From the IMG/VR virus record IMGVR_UViG_3300046011_000969, positions 1-38,219 of that record: a DNA stretch of 38,219 nucleotides; one strand, written 5' to 3'. The notes beneath the pieces are model-generated. The model saw only the letters and a list, made by a program, of their open reading frames with translations. It did not search any database and was not told the origin of the DNA. The translations under genes were made by a program, and so were the position numbers. Shown here piece after piece: positions 29,560 to 37,552 of this stretch (positions within the stretch are counted from its first letter, which is position 1; every line of letters starts with the position of its first letter). The stretch is from a virus.

Positions 29560-31203
29560 TTAGGCAGGGCCGCCATCTATCTCTCCCGGTTGAGGTGCGA
29601 TTGGCTCTTGGCCTTGAGGAATCTCAGGGCTTTGAGGCGTTTGTACAGTTTGAGCCTGTTTTTTCAGGTCTTCAAGTAGTTGTTGCTTCATGGGCGGATC
29701 AATCATTTCGATTAAGCGCTCTTTGCTGATAGTTCCGGCCTGATACAGGCTGAAAGCCATCTCACGCTGGTCTTCCATGAAGATTGGACTGTTGCTGTGC
29801 GCGTCCACTTTCACTGTGAAATCATCGGTAAACTGCTTGGCTATAAACTTATTACCCTTTTCATCAACGTAAACGGTATCGTCATATACCATCATCATCT
29901 TCAGATAGAGGGTTGCCAGTTTCTCCAAGGCGCTTTCAATGACCAAAGCACGTTTTTTAGCGCGTGAAGAGCCGAGTCGAGCCAGTTGGGAGGCGTGTCC
30001 AGCACTACGAACACCACTTTCACCCCGGCCTTGCAGAACGGAAACGATACCTGAAGCCTCCGCAAACATGGCATCAATCTCAGCAATCTCACGAAATATG
30101 TCATTTGGTATGTCTGGAGCAAACTGTTCGACCTTGCCATTGGGCATATCGTTAGCCAATAGGCCACCAGCACGGCGCAATGCAAAGGTTTTCTCATCCA
30201 ATAGGCCACCAAAACCCTGTAATACCGTGGGTGGGTCTACCTGTTTGTCTAGCAATTGCATGATCTGAGTGGTGCGCTTATTCCTCATGTCTTGCAAGAA
30301 GATCAAGCGTTGCACTTCTGACTGCCCCCAGTAGTAGTCGTATTGCGGATTGGGAGAAATCTGAACAAAAGGTACTTCGCCTTCCAAGAACATCATCTTG
30401 GACGCACGATCAAAGATTACTACGTTAGGGTCAGCAATCGTGACGCATAGGTAGTCATCAATCTCATCATCGTAAATCCAAAGTTCGTGCATCATCACCG
30501 TGTCTTCGGCAATCATTGGCACGTAGCGGTTTACGCCAGTGAGGTTTAAGTTAATGTTTCCGTAAATGGTAGGATTGGTTGCGGACGTAATCACACGATC
30601 CATACCGGAAGCATTGTCAGACGTTTCTTGCTGAGAGAAGGTGATGCGGCGCACCAATTCATCTCTCTTGGGATGCGACCACAGCCGTGAGAACAATTCG
30701 CTCTTGGTCATGTAGTAGCGTTGAATCATTGCTTCTTGACGATCAGTGTACGGAACGTCTTCGCGCAATACGCCAATGGCAGCGGGTTCCACCATGTACG
30801 GATGGATGCCGTTACGCCAAACTGGTTTTACAAAGGTGGTGTTGTAGCAAAATGACCAGTTCAATGCTTGACCAAAGACCTGATCTGCATTGCTATTAAG
30901 CCAATAATCGTAGAGCGCTTTAGTTAAAACAGGCACCATGCGCTGATACTCTTCAGACTCACTTGCTCCAATGTTGATTGAAAAGCGTGTAGAATCTGCT
31001 GCATACATAAACGCAGATAGTTGGTCTATGTGCGGGAAGATTTTGTTATATTGCGCTGGCGCTTCCTCTGGCCCTGCACCAAACAGGTAGTAGGATCGCA
31101 AGCCTTCTGATTCTGTGCGTCTGCTTTCCATAGACACCATGCACTTTTGCATAATGTCCATGTAGAACATCTCGCGTTCTAATGGGTCGGTAGGTATTCT
31201 CAT
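29560..31203 (-). CDS. Portal protein
   Basis: A 547-residue protein matching the portal proteins of short-tailed phages: N-terminal helices (MFYMDIMQKCMVSMESRRTE), central stem and wing strands (YDYYWGQSEVQRLIFLQDMR, VDPPTVLQGFGGLLDEKTFA), a long clip/crown helix (SGIVSVLQGRGESGVRSAGH, LESALEKLATLYLK-like) and a Pro/Gln-rich C-terminus. It forms the dodecameric DNA gate. It overlaps the zinc-ribbon gene as ATGA and follows terminase genes by two small genes. Confidence 0.87.
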   Translation of the reverse strand: MRIPTDPLEREMFYMDIMQKCMVSMESRRTESEGLRSYYLFGAGPEEAPAQYNKIFPHIDQLSAFMYAADSTRFSINIGASESEEYQRMVPVLTKALYDYWLNSNADQVFGQALNWSFCYNTTFVKPVWRNGIHPYMVEPAAIGVLREDVPYTDRQEAMIQRYYMTKSELFSRLWSHPKRDELVRRITFSQQETSDNASGMDRVITSATNPTIYGNINLNLTGVNRYVPMIAEDTVMMHELWIYDDEIDDYLCVTIADPNVVIFDRASKMMFLEGEVPFVQISPNPQYDYYWGQSEVQRLIFLQDMRNKRTTQIMQLLDKQVDPPTVLQGFGGLLDEKTFALRRAGGLLANDMPNGKVEQFAPDIPNDIFREIAEIDAMFAEASGIVSVLQGRGESGVRSAGHASQLARLGSSRAKKRALVIESALEKLATLYLKMMMVYDDTVYVDEKGNKFIAKQFTDDFTVKVDAHSNSPIFMEDQREMAFSLYQAGTISKERLIEMIDPPMKQQLLEDLKKQAQTVQTPQSPEIPQGQEPIAPQPGEIDGGPA

Positions 31204-31613
31204 TTGTCAAGTTTCAAGTTTTGATGGTCAGCAATGTAACTGCCAACACGCGGCCCCGAAAGTTTTGATCCTTCTTTCACTGCTCCAATGCCGGATACGT
31301 TTTCGCCTCCGACAGAGCGCAAGTTAAAGCCGCCAAGATCACCCGGAGAACCCCATCGCGGAGCAAACGGATTATCTGGTTTAGCAAACCGTGGTGGTTG
31401 TGCTTCGCCTTGTTTGACAGACTTCACATCGCTCATCTTAAAGTCCAGTGCAAGTTGTTTCAGGGTCTTGTCGCTACCCTTGGTACGATCACTTGTCATA
31501 CCTACAGGCTGCAAGAAAACCACTTGTACATCGGTACATCCATGAGGACATACCGCTTCACGCGATTCAAAGTACCCGTGAGCCGGACACTTATAGTCGT
31601 TCATCACTGCCAT
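31200..31613 (-). CDS. Zinc-ribbon-type protein beside portal
   Basis: A 137-residue protein. The first 30 residues hold KCPAHGYFESREAVCPHGC, a Cys/His knuckle likely to bind one zinc; the rest is basic and Gly-rich. Genes of this form are often found between small and large packaging genes and the portal in related phages. It might act as an assembly or DNA-binding factor. The leader AAAGGGGCTAAT supports the start. Confidence 0.7.
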   Translation of the reverse strand: MAVMNDYKCPAHGYFESREAVCPHGCTDVQVVFLQPVGMTSDRTKGSDKTLKQLALDFKMSDVKSVKQGEAQPPRFAKPDNPFAPRWGSPGDLGGFNLRSVGGENVSGIGAVKEGSKLSGPRVGSYIADHQNLKLDK

Positions 31614-31614
31614 A

Positions 31615-32013
31615 TTAGCCCCTTTTTTTCAATGCGTCATCAAGTCGCGGTTTAGAAAAATCGTATTTATTGGTGATTCCTACCTTCATTTTGATGCCGG
31701 AAGGGGTCATTTCTATCCCCATTGCCCGCTTCAAAACTGGTTTAGCCCTTGGGTGGTAGTCAATAAACTTGCGCCCCAGAATGTCTATTCTTGGGCCAGC
31801 CTCCCCTTTTTCCAAGGCTAGAAGCGCTTTACTTAGTTTGCGCTGAGTCAGTTCAGTAAAGGTGCTTGATCCGTCACGGGTTATGGATTCCATGTGCCGA
31901 TAGCCTATGGCGGCAAAGGAAGCGAACATCCGCATGGTAAATCCGCGCTTACGCTTGGAGCGCATGGCCTCAAGCCTGCGGATGATGTCTTGTTTAGTCA
32001 GTACCGTATCCAT
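31615..32013 (-). CDS. HTH DNA-binding protein beside terminase, possible small terminase
   Basis: A 132-residue basic protein. Residues 25-75 form a helix-turn-helix-like unit (MFASFAAIGYRHMESITRDG, then TELTQRKLSKALLALEKGEA) of the Cro/XRE style; the C-terminus is basic with short strands. It lies 2 bases after the large terminase. No separate small terminase is recognised, so this protein is the best candidate for that role, or it is a late regulator. The motif is seen; the role is inferred. Confidence 0.55.
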   Translation of the reverse strand: MDTVLTKQDIIRRLEAMRSKRKRGFTMRMFASFAAIGYRHMESITRDGSSTFTELTQRKLSKALLALEKGEAGPRIDILGRKFIDYHPRAKPVLKRAMGIEMTPSGIKMKVGITNKYDFSKPRLDDALKKRG

Positions 32014-32015
32014 AC

Positions 32016-33776
32016 CTAAAAGCCAAGTGCCTTGAGGTAGTTATTGACCTGTTTCCTGACTTGCTCTCCTTCAGGATTTGTGGCGGCTGTGTCTTGGGCT
32101 TCTTTTTTGACACGGGTAAGTCTTTGGGCAATGAGTCTGGGCTGTACTTGCTCTGCATAGGCTGCACAGGCCAGCGCTGAAGCAATAACGCGATCATCTT
32201 TTCCCCTTCCATACGCTGCAATCGTCCCTTGGTCACGTACTATACCTTTCATCTCGTCTAATAAATCTATGCCATACACGTTACACATACCACGCTCAAA
32301 GTAATCCTTGAAGTAATTGAGCATCCGTTCTTTGCTGGAGTGAGTGGTCACCCACCCAATACTGTTTGACACCCCGCCAAAGTTGTCATTACGCCGCCAT
32401 AGGTAGTGCTGCATATTGGCTAGTACGTTGTATAGGCTGGCAGCATCAGAGCCTCCCATAGCGGTTGCCTGCCGTTTAAGGTTACGCATTTCGTTAATGA
32501 CTGCCTGCCCCGGCCCGTTGACCTCAAGGTTTAAGGTTGAGTTCTTATATGCGCCTGCCAAGTAGCAAATAATCCAAGCAAACTGGTAGGTATTGAGTTC
32601 GGATGAGCAAAATTCAGCCACTTGATCTAGCCCATCGGCATAGCAGCGGTAAACCTGAATACAAAAGCGGTCTGCCCAATCAGATGAACCGTAGGCAGGG
32701 TCAGCACCGATCACGTAATAGGCTGAGTCAATGGGCTCTTCCCAAATTGTCATCGTTGCCAGCCGTGCGGTAGACTGTAGTAACTCAGTATCCTGAAAGT
32801 TTGCCCCCATAGAAAAACGGTAATAGTTAGCGTCTATGGATTTTGCTAATTTCATAGCATCAGTACATCTGCTGGTAGAAAAGAACGATGAGCCTGTCAT
32901 TACAAAGGCGTAGTCCTCTGTGGGAGGAAACTCTTGGTACATCAAGCCTTCGTCTTTTAGCCCTTCGTGTAATTTCCAGCGCCACCAAGCCATCTGGCGG
33001 CTATTGATCTCGTAGTTGTATATCTTTTTAATCTCCCGCGTCCATTCTTTCTCTTCTGCGGAGAGTTTTCCGTCCCAATAGACTCGGTATACGTCTGAAT
33101 CTGGTTTGGCAGCGTAGAGTTGATTGCGCCACCAGCCGCAGAATATGGCTCTTTGTGTACGCGCTCTCTTGGCTGTTACCCACATATCATGGAACATATT
33201 GAACCCACGGGCGGTGGATTCGAACATATAGTATCTAAGGGGGTTGGTTTCTGCGAGGGAGGCGAGAAGAGAGGCGAGTCCTTCTTCGTCACCCCAAGAA
33301 GAAGTCTCAGTGCCGTGCAAGAAAGTGATACCTTTACCGCGTCCCAGTGTTCCCTTTGACCTTGTGCCAGCGACTTGGTAGAACATTCTGGATCGGTTTT
33401 TGAGAACCATCTGGTTTCGGTTGTGGGACATAAGGGGTATCTTGTACTCCTTGGGTAGTCCGTCCATGTACATCTGTAGGGTGCTTCTAAACTGCTCACG
33501 GTTTTCCTCCGTATCAGTAGTTAGAGTGCCTTGCATACCGGGGTTTAGGAAGTGCCAGTACAAGTCCATAGCAAGGCTGATGGTGGTGATACCTAACTGC
33601 CTGCCTTTCAGCACAATGAAGAAATGAATATCGTCTTCTAAACCCTTGGCTACCTCATCAATCACATAGGTCTGAGTACCTAGTAGGGTTTCCCCCAAGG
33701 TAATCATGCCTTGCTCTTTAGATTCAATCTTTAGGTTGCGGCAAAACTGGTAAAACTTCTTGGTGTCAAACTTCAA
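32016..33776 (-). CDS. terL: Terminase large subunit
   Basis: A roughly 586-residue packaging motor. The ATPase part has a variant Walker A (LKGRQLGITT, about residue 57) and Walker B with the catalytic acidic residues (FLHGTETSSWGDEE, about 150-164). The nuclease part has an RNase-H fold with the first Asp in GADPAYGSSDW (about 359), a middle Glu (LNLEVNGPG, about 420) and a last Asp in GKDDRVIASALA (about 543). It cuts and pumps concatemeric DNA into the head. Start: TTG at 33776, with AGGAT about 7 bases before; the frame also allows TTG at 33782. The start overlaps the methyltransferase gene. Confidence 0.92.
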   Translation of the reverse strand: MKFDTKKFYQFCRNLKIESKEQGMITLGETLLGTQTYVIDEVAKGLEDDIHFFIVLKGRQLGITTISLAMDLYWHFLNPGMQGTLTTDTEENREQFRSTLQMYMDGLPKEYKIPLMSHNRNQMVLKNRSRMFYQVAGTRSKGTLGRGKGITFLHGTETSSWGDEEGLASLLASLAETNPLRYYMFESTARGFNMFHDMWVTAKRARTQRAIFCGWWRNQLYAAKPDSDVYRVYWDGKLSAEEKEWTREIKKIYNYEINSRQMAWWRWKLHEGLKDEGLMYQEFPPTEDYAFVMTGSSFFSTSRCTDAMKLAKSIDANYYRFSMGANFQDTELLQSTARLATMTIWEEPIDSAYYVIGADPAYGSSDWADRFCIQVYRCYADGLDQVAEFCSSELNTYQFAWIICYLAGAYKNSTLNLEVNGPGQAVINEMRNLKRQATAMGGSDAASLYNVLANMQHYLWRRNDNFGGVSNSIGWVTTHSSKERMLNYFKDYFERGMCNVYGIDLLDEMKGIVRDQGTIAAYGRGKDDRVIASALACAAYAEQVQPRLIAQRLTRVKKEAQDTAATNPEGEQVRKQVNNYLKALGF

Positions 33777-34320
33777 GATCAATCCTATCTGGGTAAAGGT
33801 GGGACAGGTCTTTGTCTTTAATGTAGATTGCTACCATGTCGTGCCATATCGGAGCGCTATCAACAAAGGCTTCTAGCAAGATAGTGTTATATCCATTGTG
33901 GTTAGCCCAGTTCATAAGCGCCATGCTTGCGTCTAGCCTAAACCGCCAGCAGTCAACAGGAAAGGCGTGATGAGGGCCACCAGAGGGTGCATTGATGTAG
34001 ATCAAGCCATCAGGCTTAGTAATCCTGACTATTTCCAAAAAGGTTAGCCAAAAGAACTCAGAGTGTTCTAGGCATGAAGAAGACACCACAATGTCTACAG
34101 ACTCAGACTCAAATGGCAAGACGTATGGCTCTTTAAGCACCACATCCACGTTTGCTGCCTCTTTAAAATCTACGCCAACGTACTTAAACCGTTCAGGGGT
34201 ATAAGACCTAAGACTACCGTTTACGTCTTGGCTACCAATGTCAACTACCACACCACCGTCTTTATGCTTGGCATAGGTTTCAAAAAACCGTTTGCCATTT
34301 TTAATGGCTGATTCGTGCAT
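33766..34320 (-). CDS. SAM-dependent methyltransferase (Methyltransf_11-like)
   Basis: A 184-residue class I methyltransferase. Motif I is VVVDIGSQDVNGSL (about residues 24-37), motif II YVGVDFKEAANVDVV, and motif IV-like DIVVSSSCLEHSEFFW. A downstream motif INAPSGGPHHAFPVDCWRF looks like a substrate loop. It starts with TAATG overlap on the second methyltransferase gene and ends inside the terminase gene. Sugar or surface-polymer methylation is likelier than DNA methylation, since no DNA target motif (NPPY type) is seen. Confidence 0.8.
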   Translation of the reverse strand: MHESAIKNGKRFFETYAKHKDGGVVVDIGSQDVNGSLRSYTPERFKYVGVDFKEAANVDVVLKEPYVLPFESESVDIVVSSSCLEHSEFFWLTFLEIVRITKPDGLIYINAPSGGPHHAFPVDCWRFRLDASMALMNWANHNGYNTILLEAFVDSAPIWHDMVAIYIKDKDLSHLYPDRIDLEV

Positions 34321-34883
34321 TAGGCTCTCAACAGTATGGTTAGCCCGTGGCAGTTACGGAAGCGTTCATGCACTTGCCACTTAGGGTGTTCCTTTTCAAA
34401 CTCCTCGATGGCAGGCCAAAGTCCACGGTCAGGTGAGCCATCATCAACCTCGTTCTTAAACCCCCAAGGGGCATCGGTGTCGTGCATGATGATGTACTTC
34501 TTAGCCTTCTCATGGTGGAGCGATAGTTCTAACTTCAACTGCCCATAGGTATGGAGCGTATCGATAAAGAGTAGGTCACAGGTAGGTATATCAATGTGTC
34601 GGGAGTCCGCCTGCTTAAACTCGATGCTGATGTCAGATAGTTTGCACAGTTCTTCTAACTTGGGGTTTTGGCAGGCGTTAATATCCAAGTAGAGCATCCA
34701 CTTGCCTTTGTAGGGGCTGGCTTCTAGTCCAGCAGCCAAGGCGTAGGCAGAGCAGCCACCACGTACTCCCATCTCAACCACGGAAGAACACTCTTGTGCG
34801 TAGTCTCTAAGGGTGGTGAAGTGTTCCCACATATCTGTACACATGGAAGCGATTTGAGGGAGAACCTTATTTAAGTTTGACAA
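34320..34883 (-). CDS. SAM-dependent methyltransferase (Methyltransf_24-like), TTG start
   Basis: A 187-residue class I methyltransferase-like protein. Motif I is SVVEMGVRGGCSAYALAAGL (about residues 34-53), then LYLDINACQNP and the motif LLFIDTLHTYGQLKLEL, which place it with sugar O-methyltransferases and cephalosporin-hydroxylase-like enzymes. A later HDTDAPWGF is consistent with a metal-binding Asp/His. TTG at 34883 fits AGGAG about 10 bases upstream. Paired with the other methyltransferase it may decorate a sugar made by the phage glycosyltransferases. Confidence 0.75.
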   Translation of the reverse strand: MSNLNKVLPQIASMCTDMWEHFTTLRDYAQECSSVVEMGVRGGCSAYALAAGLEASPYKGKWMLYLDINACQNPKLEELCKLSDISIEFKQADSRHIDIPTCDLLFIDTLHTYGQLKLELSLHHEKAKKYIIMHDTDAPWGFKNEVDDGSPDRGLWPAIEEFEKEHPKWQVHERFRNCHGLTILLRA

Positions 34884-35088
34884 TTTTTAGATACTCCTGA
34901 CCCCAAGGGTGATTAACCATCAGTTTATATGTTTCAGCGTGTATACCGCAGTAAGGATAGTCTCCATTAGGTTTAGAGTTTTCCTTATGGCTTTTCATGC
35001 AGCGCCAAAAGTAATCCTTATCGATATTGACCGCCTGCTTGAACCAAGCCTCGGCAGTCTTCTTTACATCAAACCCCCGCACAGTCAC
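34867..35088 (-). CDS. Hypothetical protein with Cys/Trp pattern (73 aa)
   Basis: A 73-residue protein starting with GTG. The pattern DYFWRCMKSHKENSKPNGDY followed by CGIHAETYKLM suggests a small fold with Cys and His that could bind metal. It overlaps the methyltransferase by 17 bases and the previous gene by 20. No family is recognised. Confidence 0.5.
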   Translation of the reverse strand: MTVRGFDVKKTAEAWFKQAVNIDKDYFWRCMKSHKENSKPNGDYPYCGIHAETYKLMVNHPWGQEYLKIVKLK

Positions 35089-35263
35089 TACTGCTTTCTT
35101 TCTTTAATTCATCAATCTGGGCTTGCAGGTCAGTAGCCAGCCTATTAGCCTCGGTATGCACCCTCATGAGTTCGGCAAAGAGTTCAGCATGGCTCATCTT
35201 GTAGACACAGGCTATGTAGTCATGCCGTGCATCGTCAGGTGCTACCTCGGTAGGTGCGCTCAC
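35069..35263 (-). CDS. Small coiled-coil protein, GTG start (64 aa)
   Basis: The open frame begins at 35380, but the GTG at 35263 is preferred: it overlaps the stop of the 25-codon gene before it as GTGA, while the upstream part lies over two other small genes. Residues 25-58 (KMSHAELFAELMRVHTEANR, then LATDLQAQIDELKKE) form a coiled coil. Function is unknown. Confidence 0.55.
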   Translation of the reverse strand: MSAPTEVAPDDARHDYIACVYKMSHAELFAELMRVHTEANRLATDLQAQIDELKKESSSDCAGV

Positions 35264-35337
35264 TTTTTCTCCAATTCTGCAAATATCAATCCAAACACAA
35301 AGCCAGTAAAAGCACCTAGCCCAAAGACAGCCAACAT
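35260..35337 (-). CDS. 25-residue membrane peptide
   Basis: A 25-codon frame (MLAVFGLGAFTGFVFGLIFA plus ELEKK) that is one membrane span with a charged tail. It fits exactly between two small genes, with a GTGA overlap downstream, so it is plausibly real. A GTG three codons earlier could be an alternative start. Function is unknown. Confidence 0.45.
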   Translation of the reverse strand: MLAVFGLGAFTGFVFGLIFAELEKK

Positions 35338-35342
35338 CACGC

Positions 35343-35510
35343 TCACTCTTCTTGTTCCATGGGAACGTCTTTCCACTCACCCTTGACCATATGGGTTGGC
35401 CCCATCTTCACATTGGCCTGATTACTCCACCACTGCTGGAGCGTGTACTCCTTACCGTTCTTAACCCATCTTAGTTTGGCAGTAGGCTCTAATTGATCTG
35501 CATAACTCAT
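35343..35510 (-). CDS. Small hypothetical protein (55 aa)
   Basis: A 55-residue protein with a strong GGAGGG leader and an ATGA overlap on the preceding gene. It contains two adjacent Trp (LQQWWSNQANVKMGPTHMVK) and an acidic end (WKDVPMEQEE). No family is recognised; the tight coupling makes it very likely translated. Confidence 0.6.
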   Translation of the reverse strand: MSYADQLEPTAKLRWVKNGKEYTLQQWWSNQANVKMGPTHMVKGEWKDVPMEQEE

Positions 35511-35728
35511 GACACCCTCCAGACCCTAACCCCGTCCTTTTCCTTACGGCAGATAAACTTCCTCTCCAACCGCTTACTCTGCCTCCTATTGGAGTTGCAA
35601 AGGGACTGCATACTGATTCCAGTAACCCAGAACGACTCCCCCACCTGCAACTGCTCATAAGGGTAGTTATGCCGCTTAATCGGCTGCGGTATAGGCACAT
35701 CCTTACTCACTTCATACACCTGTTGCAT
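35507..35728 (-). CDS. First gene of the leftward block (73 aa)
   Basis: A 73-residue basic protein with the pattern VPIPQPIKRHNYPYEQLQVG, then ESFWV, then a Lys/Arg stretch and DGVRVWRV at the end. This resembles a small phage protein family of unknown function that is widespread in environmental phages. The ideal leader TAAGGAGGACGT precedes the ATG. It follows the divergent control region directly and so leads the minus transcript. Confidence 0.68.
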   Translation of the reverse strand: MQQVYEVSKDVPIPQPIKRHNYPYEQLQVGESFWVTGISMQSLCNSNRRQSKRLERKFICRKEKDGVRVWRVS

Positions 35729-36162
35729 ACGTCCTCCTTAAACGATATGTGCAAATACTACACGAAATATAGCGTGTAGGGAAAACCTGATTTTTCCTTG
35801 GGGCGGGGAGGGTTATGGGGCACTGAAAAACGCAATCCCAAACCCATTTGATCGCCACATTTGCACGGGCAAAAGAATCACGCGGGGAGAGGCATTAATT
35901 GCCATGACTGCGCAGGGGAAAGGCTAACAATAGCAAGGGTGTCATGCCCCATATTAGGAACCGCGACTAGAGCGCGGGTGGTCAATCCCCCCGCATATCG
36001 CTAGAACCCCCTTAGTACTCATATATGAATTATAGGATACACCTATTATAAGACATATATAAATTAAAAAATACAATGTATGACATATAGTAAAAGTAAA
36101 CGCTCTAGGCTACTAATCCGTTAACATATAGATTCTTAATCACTTAACGAAGGGGCTTCAAA
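35729..36162. promoter_or_regulatory. Divergent control region (434 bases, no gene)
   Basis: This gap separates the leftward block from the rightward cassette. It contains an operator-like inverted repeat at 35758-35779, a GC-rich middle with an imperfect hairpin GCGGG (35974-35978) with CCCGC (35990-35994), and a strongly AT-rich stretch at 36008-36150 with several TATA-like boxes and the inverted repeat ATAGG-ATACA-CCTAT (36032-36046). No convincing -35/-10 pair was found for either direction. Confidence 0.65.
35758..35779. promoter_or_regulatory. Operator-like inverted repeat CTACACG-N8-CGTGTAG
   Basis: A perfect 7-bp inverted repeat with 8-base spacer. On the minus strand the spacer holds TATATT, close to a -10 box, about 30 bases before the first leftward gene. 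The half-site CGTGTAG also starts the imperfect palindrome at 38090-38106 before the early genes, so the same protein may control both promoters. Confidence 0.55.
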
Positions 36163-36345
36163 ATGTCAACAGATCTAAAAATCGGTTTAACTCTCGCTTC
36201 AATCCTCGGTTTTAACTCGCTGGCTTGTTTTATCGCTTTTTTTGTCTTATTTCACGATCCGATTGCATGGGCTTTATGGGCTATCGGCATGATTGGCGCG
36301 CTACTAACCGCCAAAGTCATTAATGATCTATCGAAGGGGGTTTAA
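36163..36345 (+). CDS. Two-span membrane protein (60 aa)
   Basis: A 60-residue protein with hydrophobic segments at about residues 7-28 (GLTLASILGFNSLACFIAFF) and 34-50 (AWALWAIGMIGALLTA) and a short polar end. GAAGGGGCTTC precedes the ATG. It opens a small plus-strand cassette whose genes have unlike composition to the rest of the phage. A membrane role in superinfection exclusion is possible but not shown. Confidence 0.62.
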   Translation: MSTDLKIGLTLASILGFNSLACFIAFFVLFHDPIAWALWAIGMIGALLTAKVINDLSKGV

Positions 36346-36347
36346 TC

Positions 36348-36764
36348 ATGCAAATTCAAGAATTCTCATCTCTCCGTGAAAAAATCGCTCACGATTCCCG
36401 GCTTCGGGTAGAGCGTGACGCGGGCTTCTCCGCTCTCGCCAGTGTCGCTTATGCCGCCGGTATCAAAGCGGGCCGCGAATGCCGCCCTATTCCCATGGTT
36501 GTCTGTGATTCTACGGGTGAACCTATCGAATGCGTAGACGATGGCGCTTGCGGCTTCGCATGGATCGCTTTCGCTGGCAATACCGCATGGGGCCGGTGGG
36601 CTAAAAAACAAGGTCTAGCCCGCTCTCACTACCCCTCGGGCTTATGCATATGGGTGAGCGAGTTCGGGCAGTCTATCGACCGCAAAGCGGCTTTTGCTGG
36701 CGCTTATGCGCAAGTGTTACGCAATGCGGGCATTGATTGTCACGCTGGCTCACGGCTTGATTAA
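36348..36764 (+). CDS. GC-rich hypothetical protein (138 aa)
   Basis: A 138-residue protein of unknown family, Ala/Gly/Trp-rich with a helix (ASVAYAAGIKAGRECRP), a short strand segment (PMVVCDSTGEPIECVDDG) and GFAWIAFAGNTAWGRWAKKQ. Base use is visibly more GC-rich (cgg, ggc, gcc) than in the early genes, and close to the next gene. GAAGGGGGTTTAATC leads to the ATG. It forms a cassette with the Cys-rich protein downstream. Confidence 0.6.
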   Translation: MQIQEFSSLREKIAHDSRLRVERDAGFSALASVAYAAGIKAGRECRPIPMVVCDSTGEPIECVDDGACGFAWIAFAGNTAWGRWAKKQGLARSHYPSGLCIWVSEFGQSIDRKAAFAGAYAQVLRNAGIDCHAGSRLD

Positions 36765-36847
36765 TTTTCGGCCTTTTGCCCCTTGTCTCACGATAGGGGG
36801 CAGCGGGCCGGGAATTGATCCGGCGATCCTAATCGAAGGGGCTTATC

Positions 36848-37552
36848 ATGCAAAAATCAAAAGCGGCTCAGGCCGTAATTTTCGTTTTAAAGTCTAGCAA
36901 TTCTAAAACCGGGCCGATTCCCGTAACCTACTCAGGCCGCGACACTTGCCCGCCCTCATGCCCGCATTATCGGGCCTCATGCTATGCCGAGGGCTATTAC
37001 ACTTCGCTGGCTTGGAACCGGGTCGAGCGCGATGGGGTCGAATGGCGCGAATTGTGCGAAAAGGTCGCAGCGCTGCCCGATGGTACTTTATGGCGGCATA
37101 ATATCGCCGGTGATCTACCGGGAGAGGGTGAGCGAGTAGACTCTAAAGCGCTAGCGGCTCTCGTTTTATCTAATAAAGGCAAAAGGGGCTTCACTTACTC
37201 TCACAAGAAAAGCGCTCAGGCCGTGCGATCCATTCGGGAGGCTAACCGGGCAGGGTTTACGGTTAACCTATCCGCCGATAACGCCAGCGAGGCCGATACC
37301 CTTGCGAAGTTAAAAGCCGGGCCGGTTGTGGTTGTGGTTCCAATCGATACACCCGAAAAGACTTACACCCCCGAAGGCCGAAAAATTATCGTATGTCCGG
37401 CTCAAAGCCGCGAGGACGTAACGTGCAAAACGTGCGGGCTTTGCGCCCGTGCGGATAGGGACGCGATAATCGGCTTTCGGGCTCACGGTACCCGCGAGAA
37501 GTTAGCCGATAGCATTGCCCGCCGGGTGATTCCAATCGCGAGGGCTGCATGA
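36848..37552 (+). CDS. Cys-rich protein, GP88/DUF7227-like
   Basis: A 234-residue protein with two Cys clusters: TCPPSCPHYRASCYAEGYY near residues 36-54 and CPAQ...VTCKTCGLCARADR near residues 182-203. The middle part has repeated beta/alpha units (GFTYSHKKSAQAVRSIREAN, FTVNLSADNASEADTLAKLK) and PVVVVVPIDTPEKTY. From memory this resembles the mycobacteriophage gene product 88 family or DUF7227, of unknown function; the Cys set suggests zinc or an iron-sulphur cluster. GAAGGGGCTTATC leads to the ATG. The gene is GC-rich and could be imported. Confidence 0.65.
   Translation: MQKSKAAQAVIFVLKSSNSKTGPIPVTYSGRDTCPPSCPHYRASCYAEGYYTSLAWNRVERDGVEWRELCEKVAALPDGTLWRHNIAGDLPGEGERVDSKALAALVLSNKGKRGFTYSHKKSAQAVRSIREANRAGFTVNLSADNASEADTLAKLKAGPVVVVVPIDTPEKTYTPEGRKIIVCPAQSREDVTCKTCGLCARADRDAIIGFRAHGTREKLADSIARRVIPIARAA

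Noticed and set aside
31994-32236. 80-codon minus frame inside terminase
   Set aside because: It lies within the conserved C-terminal coding sequence of the large terminase.
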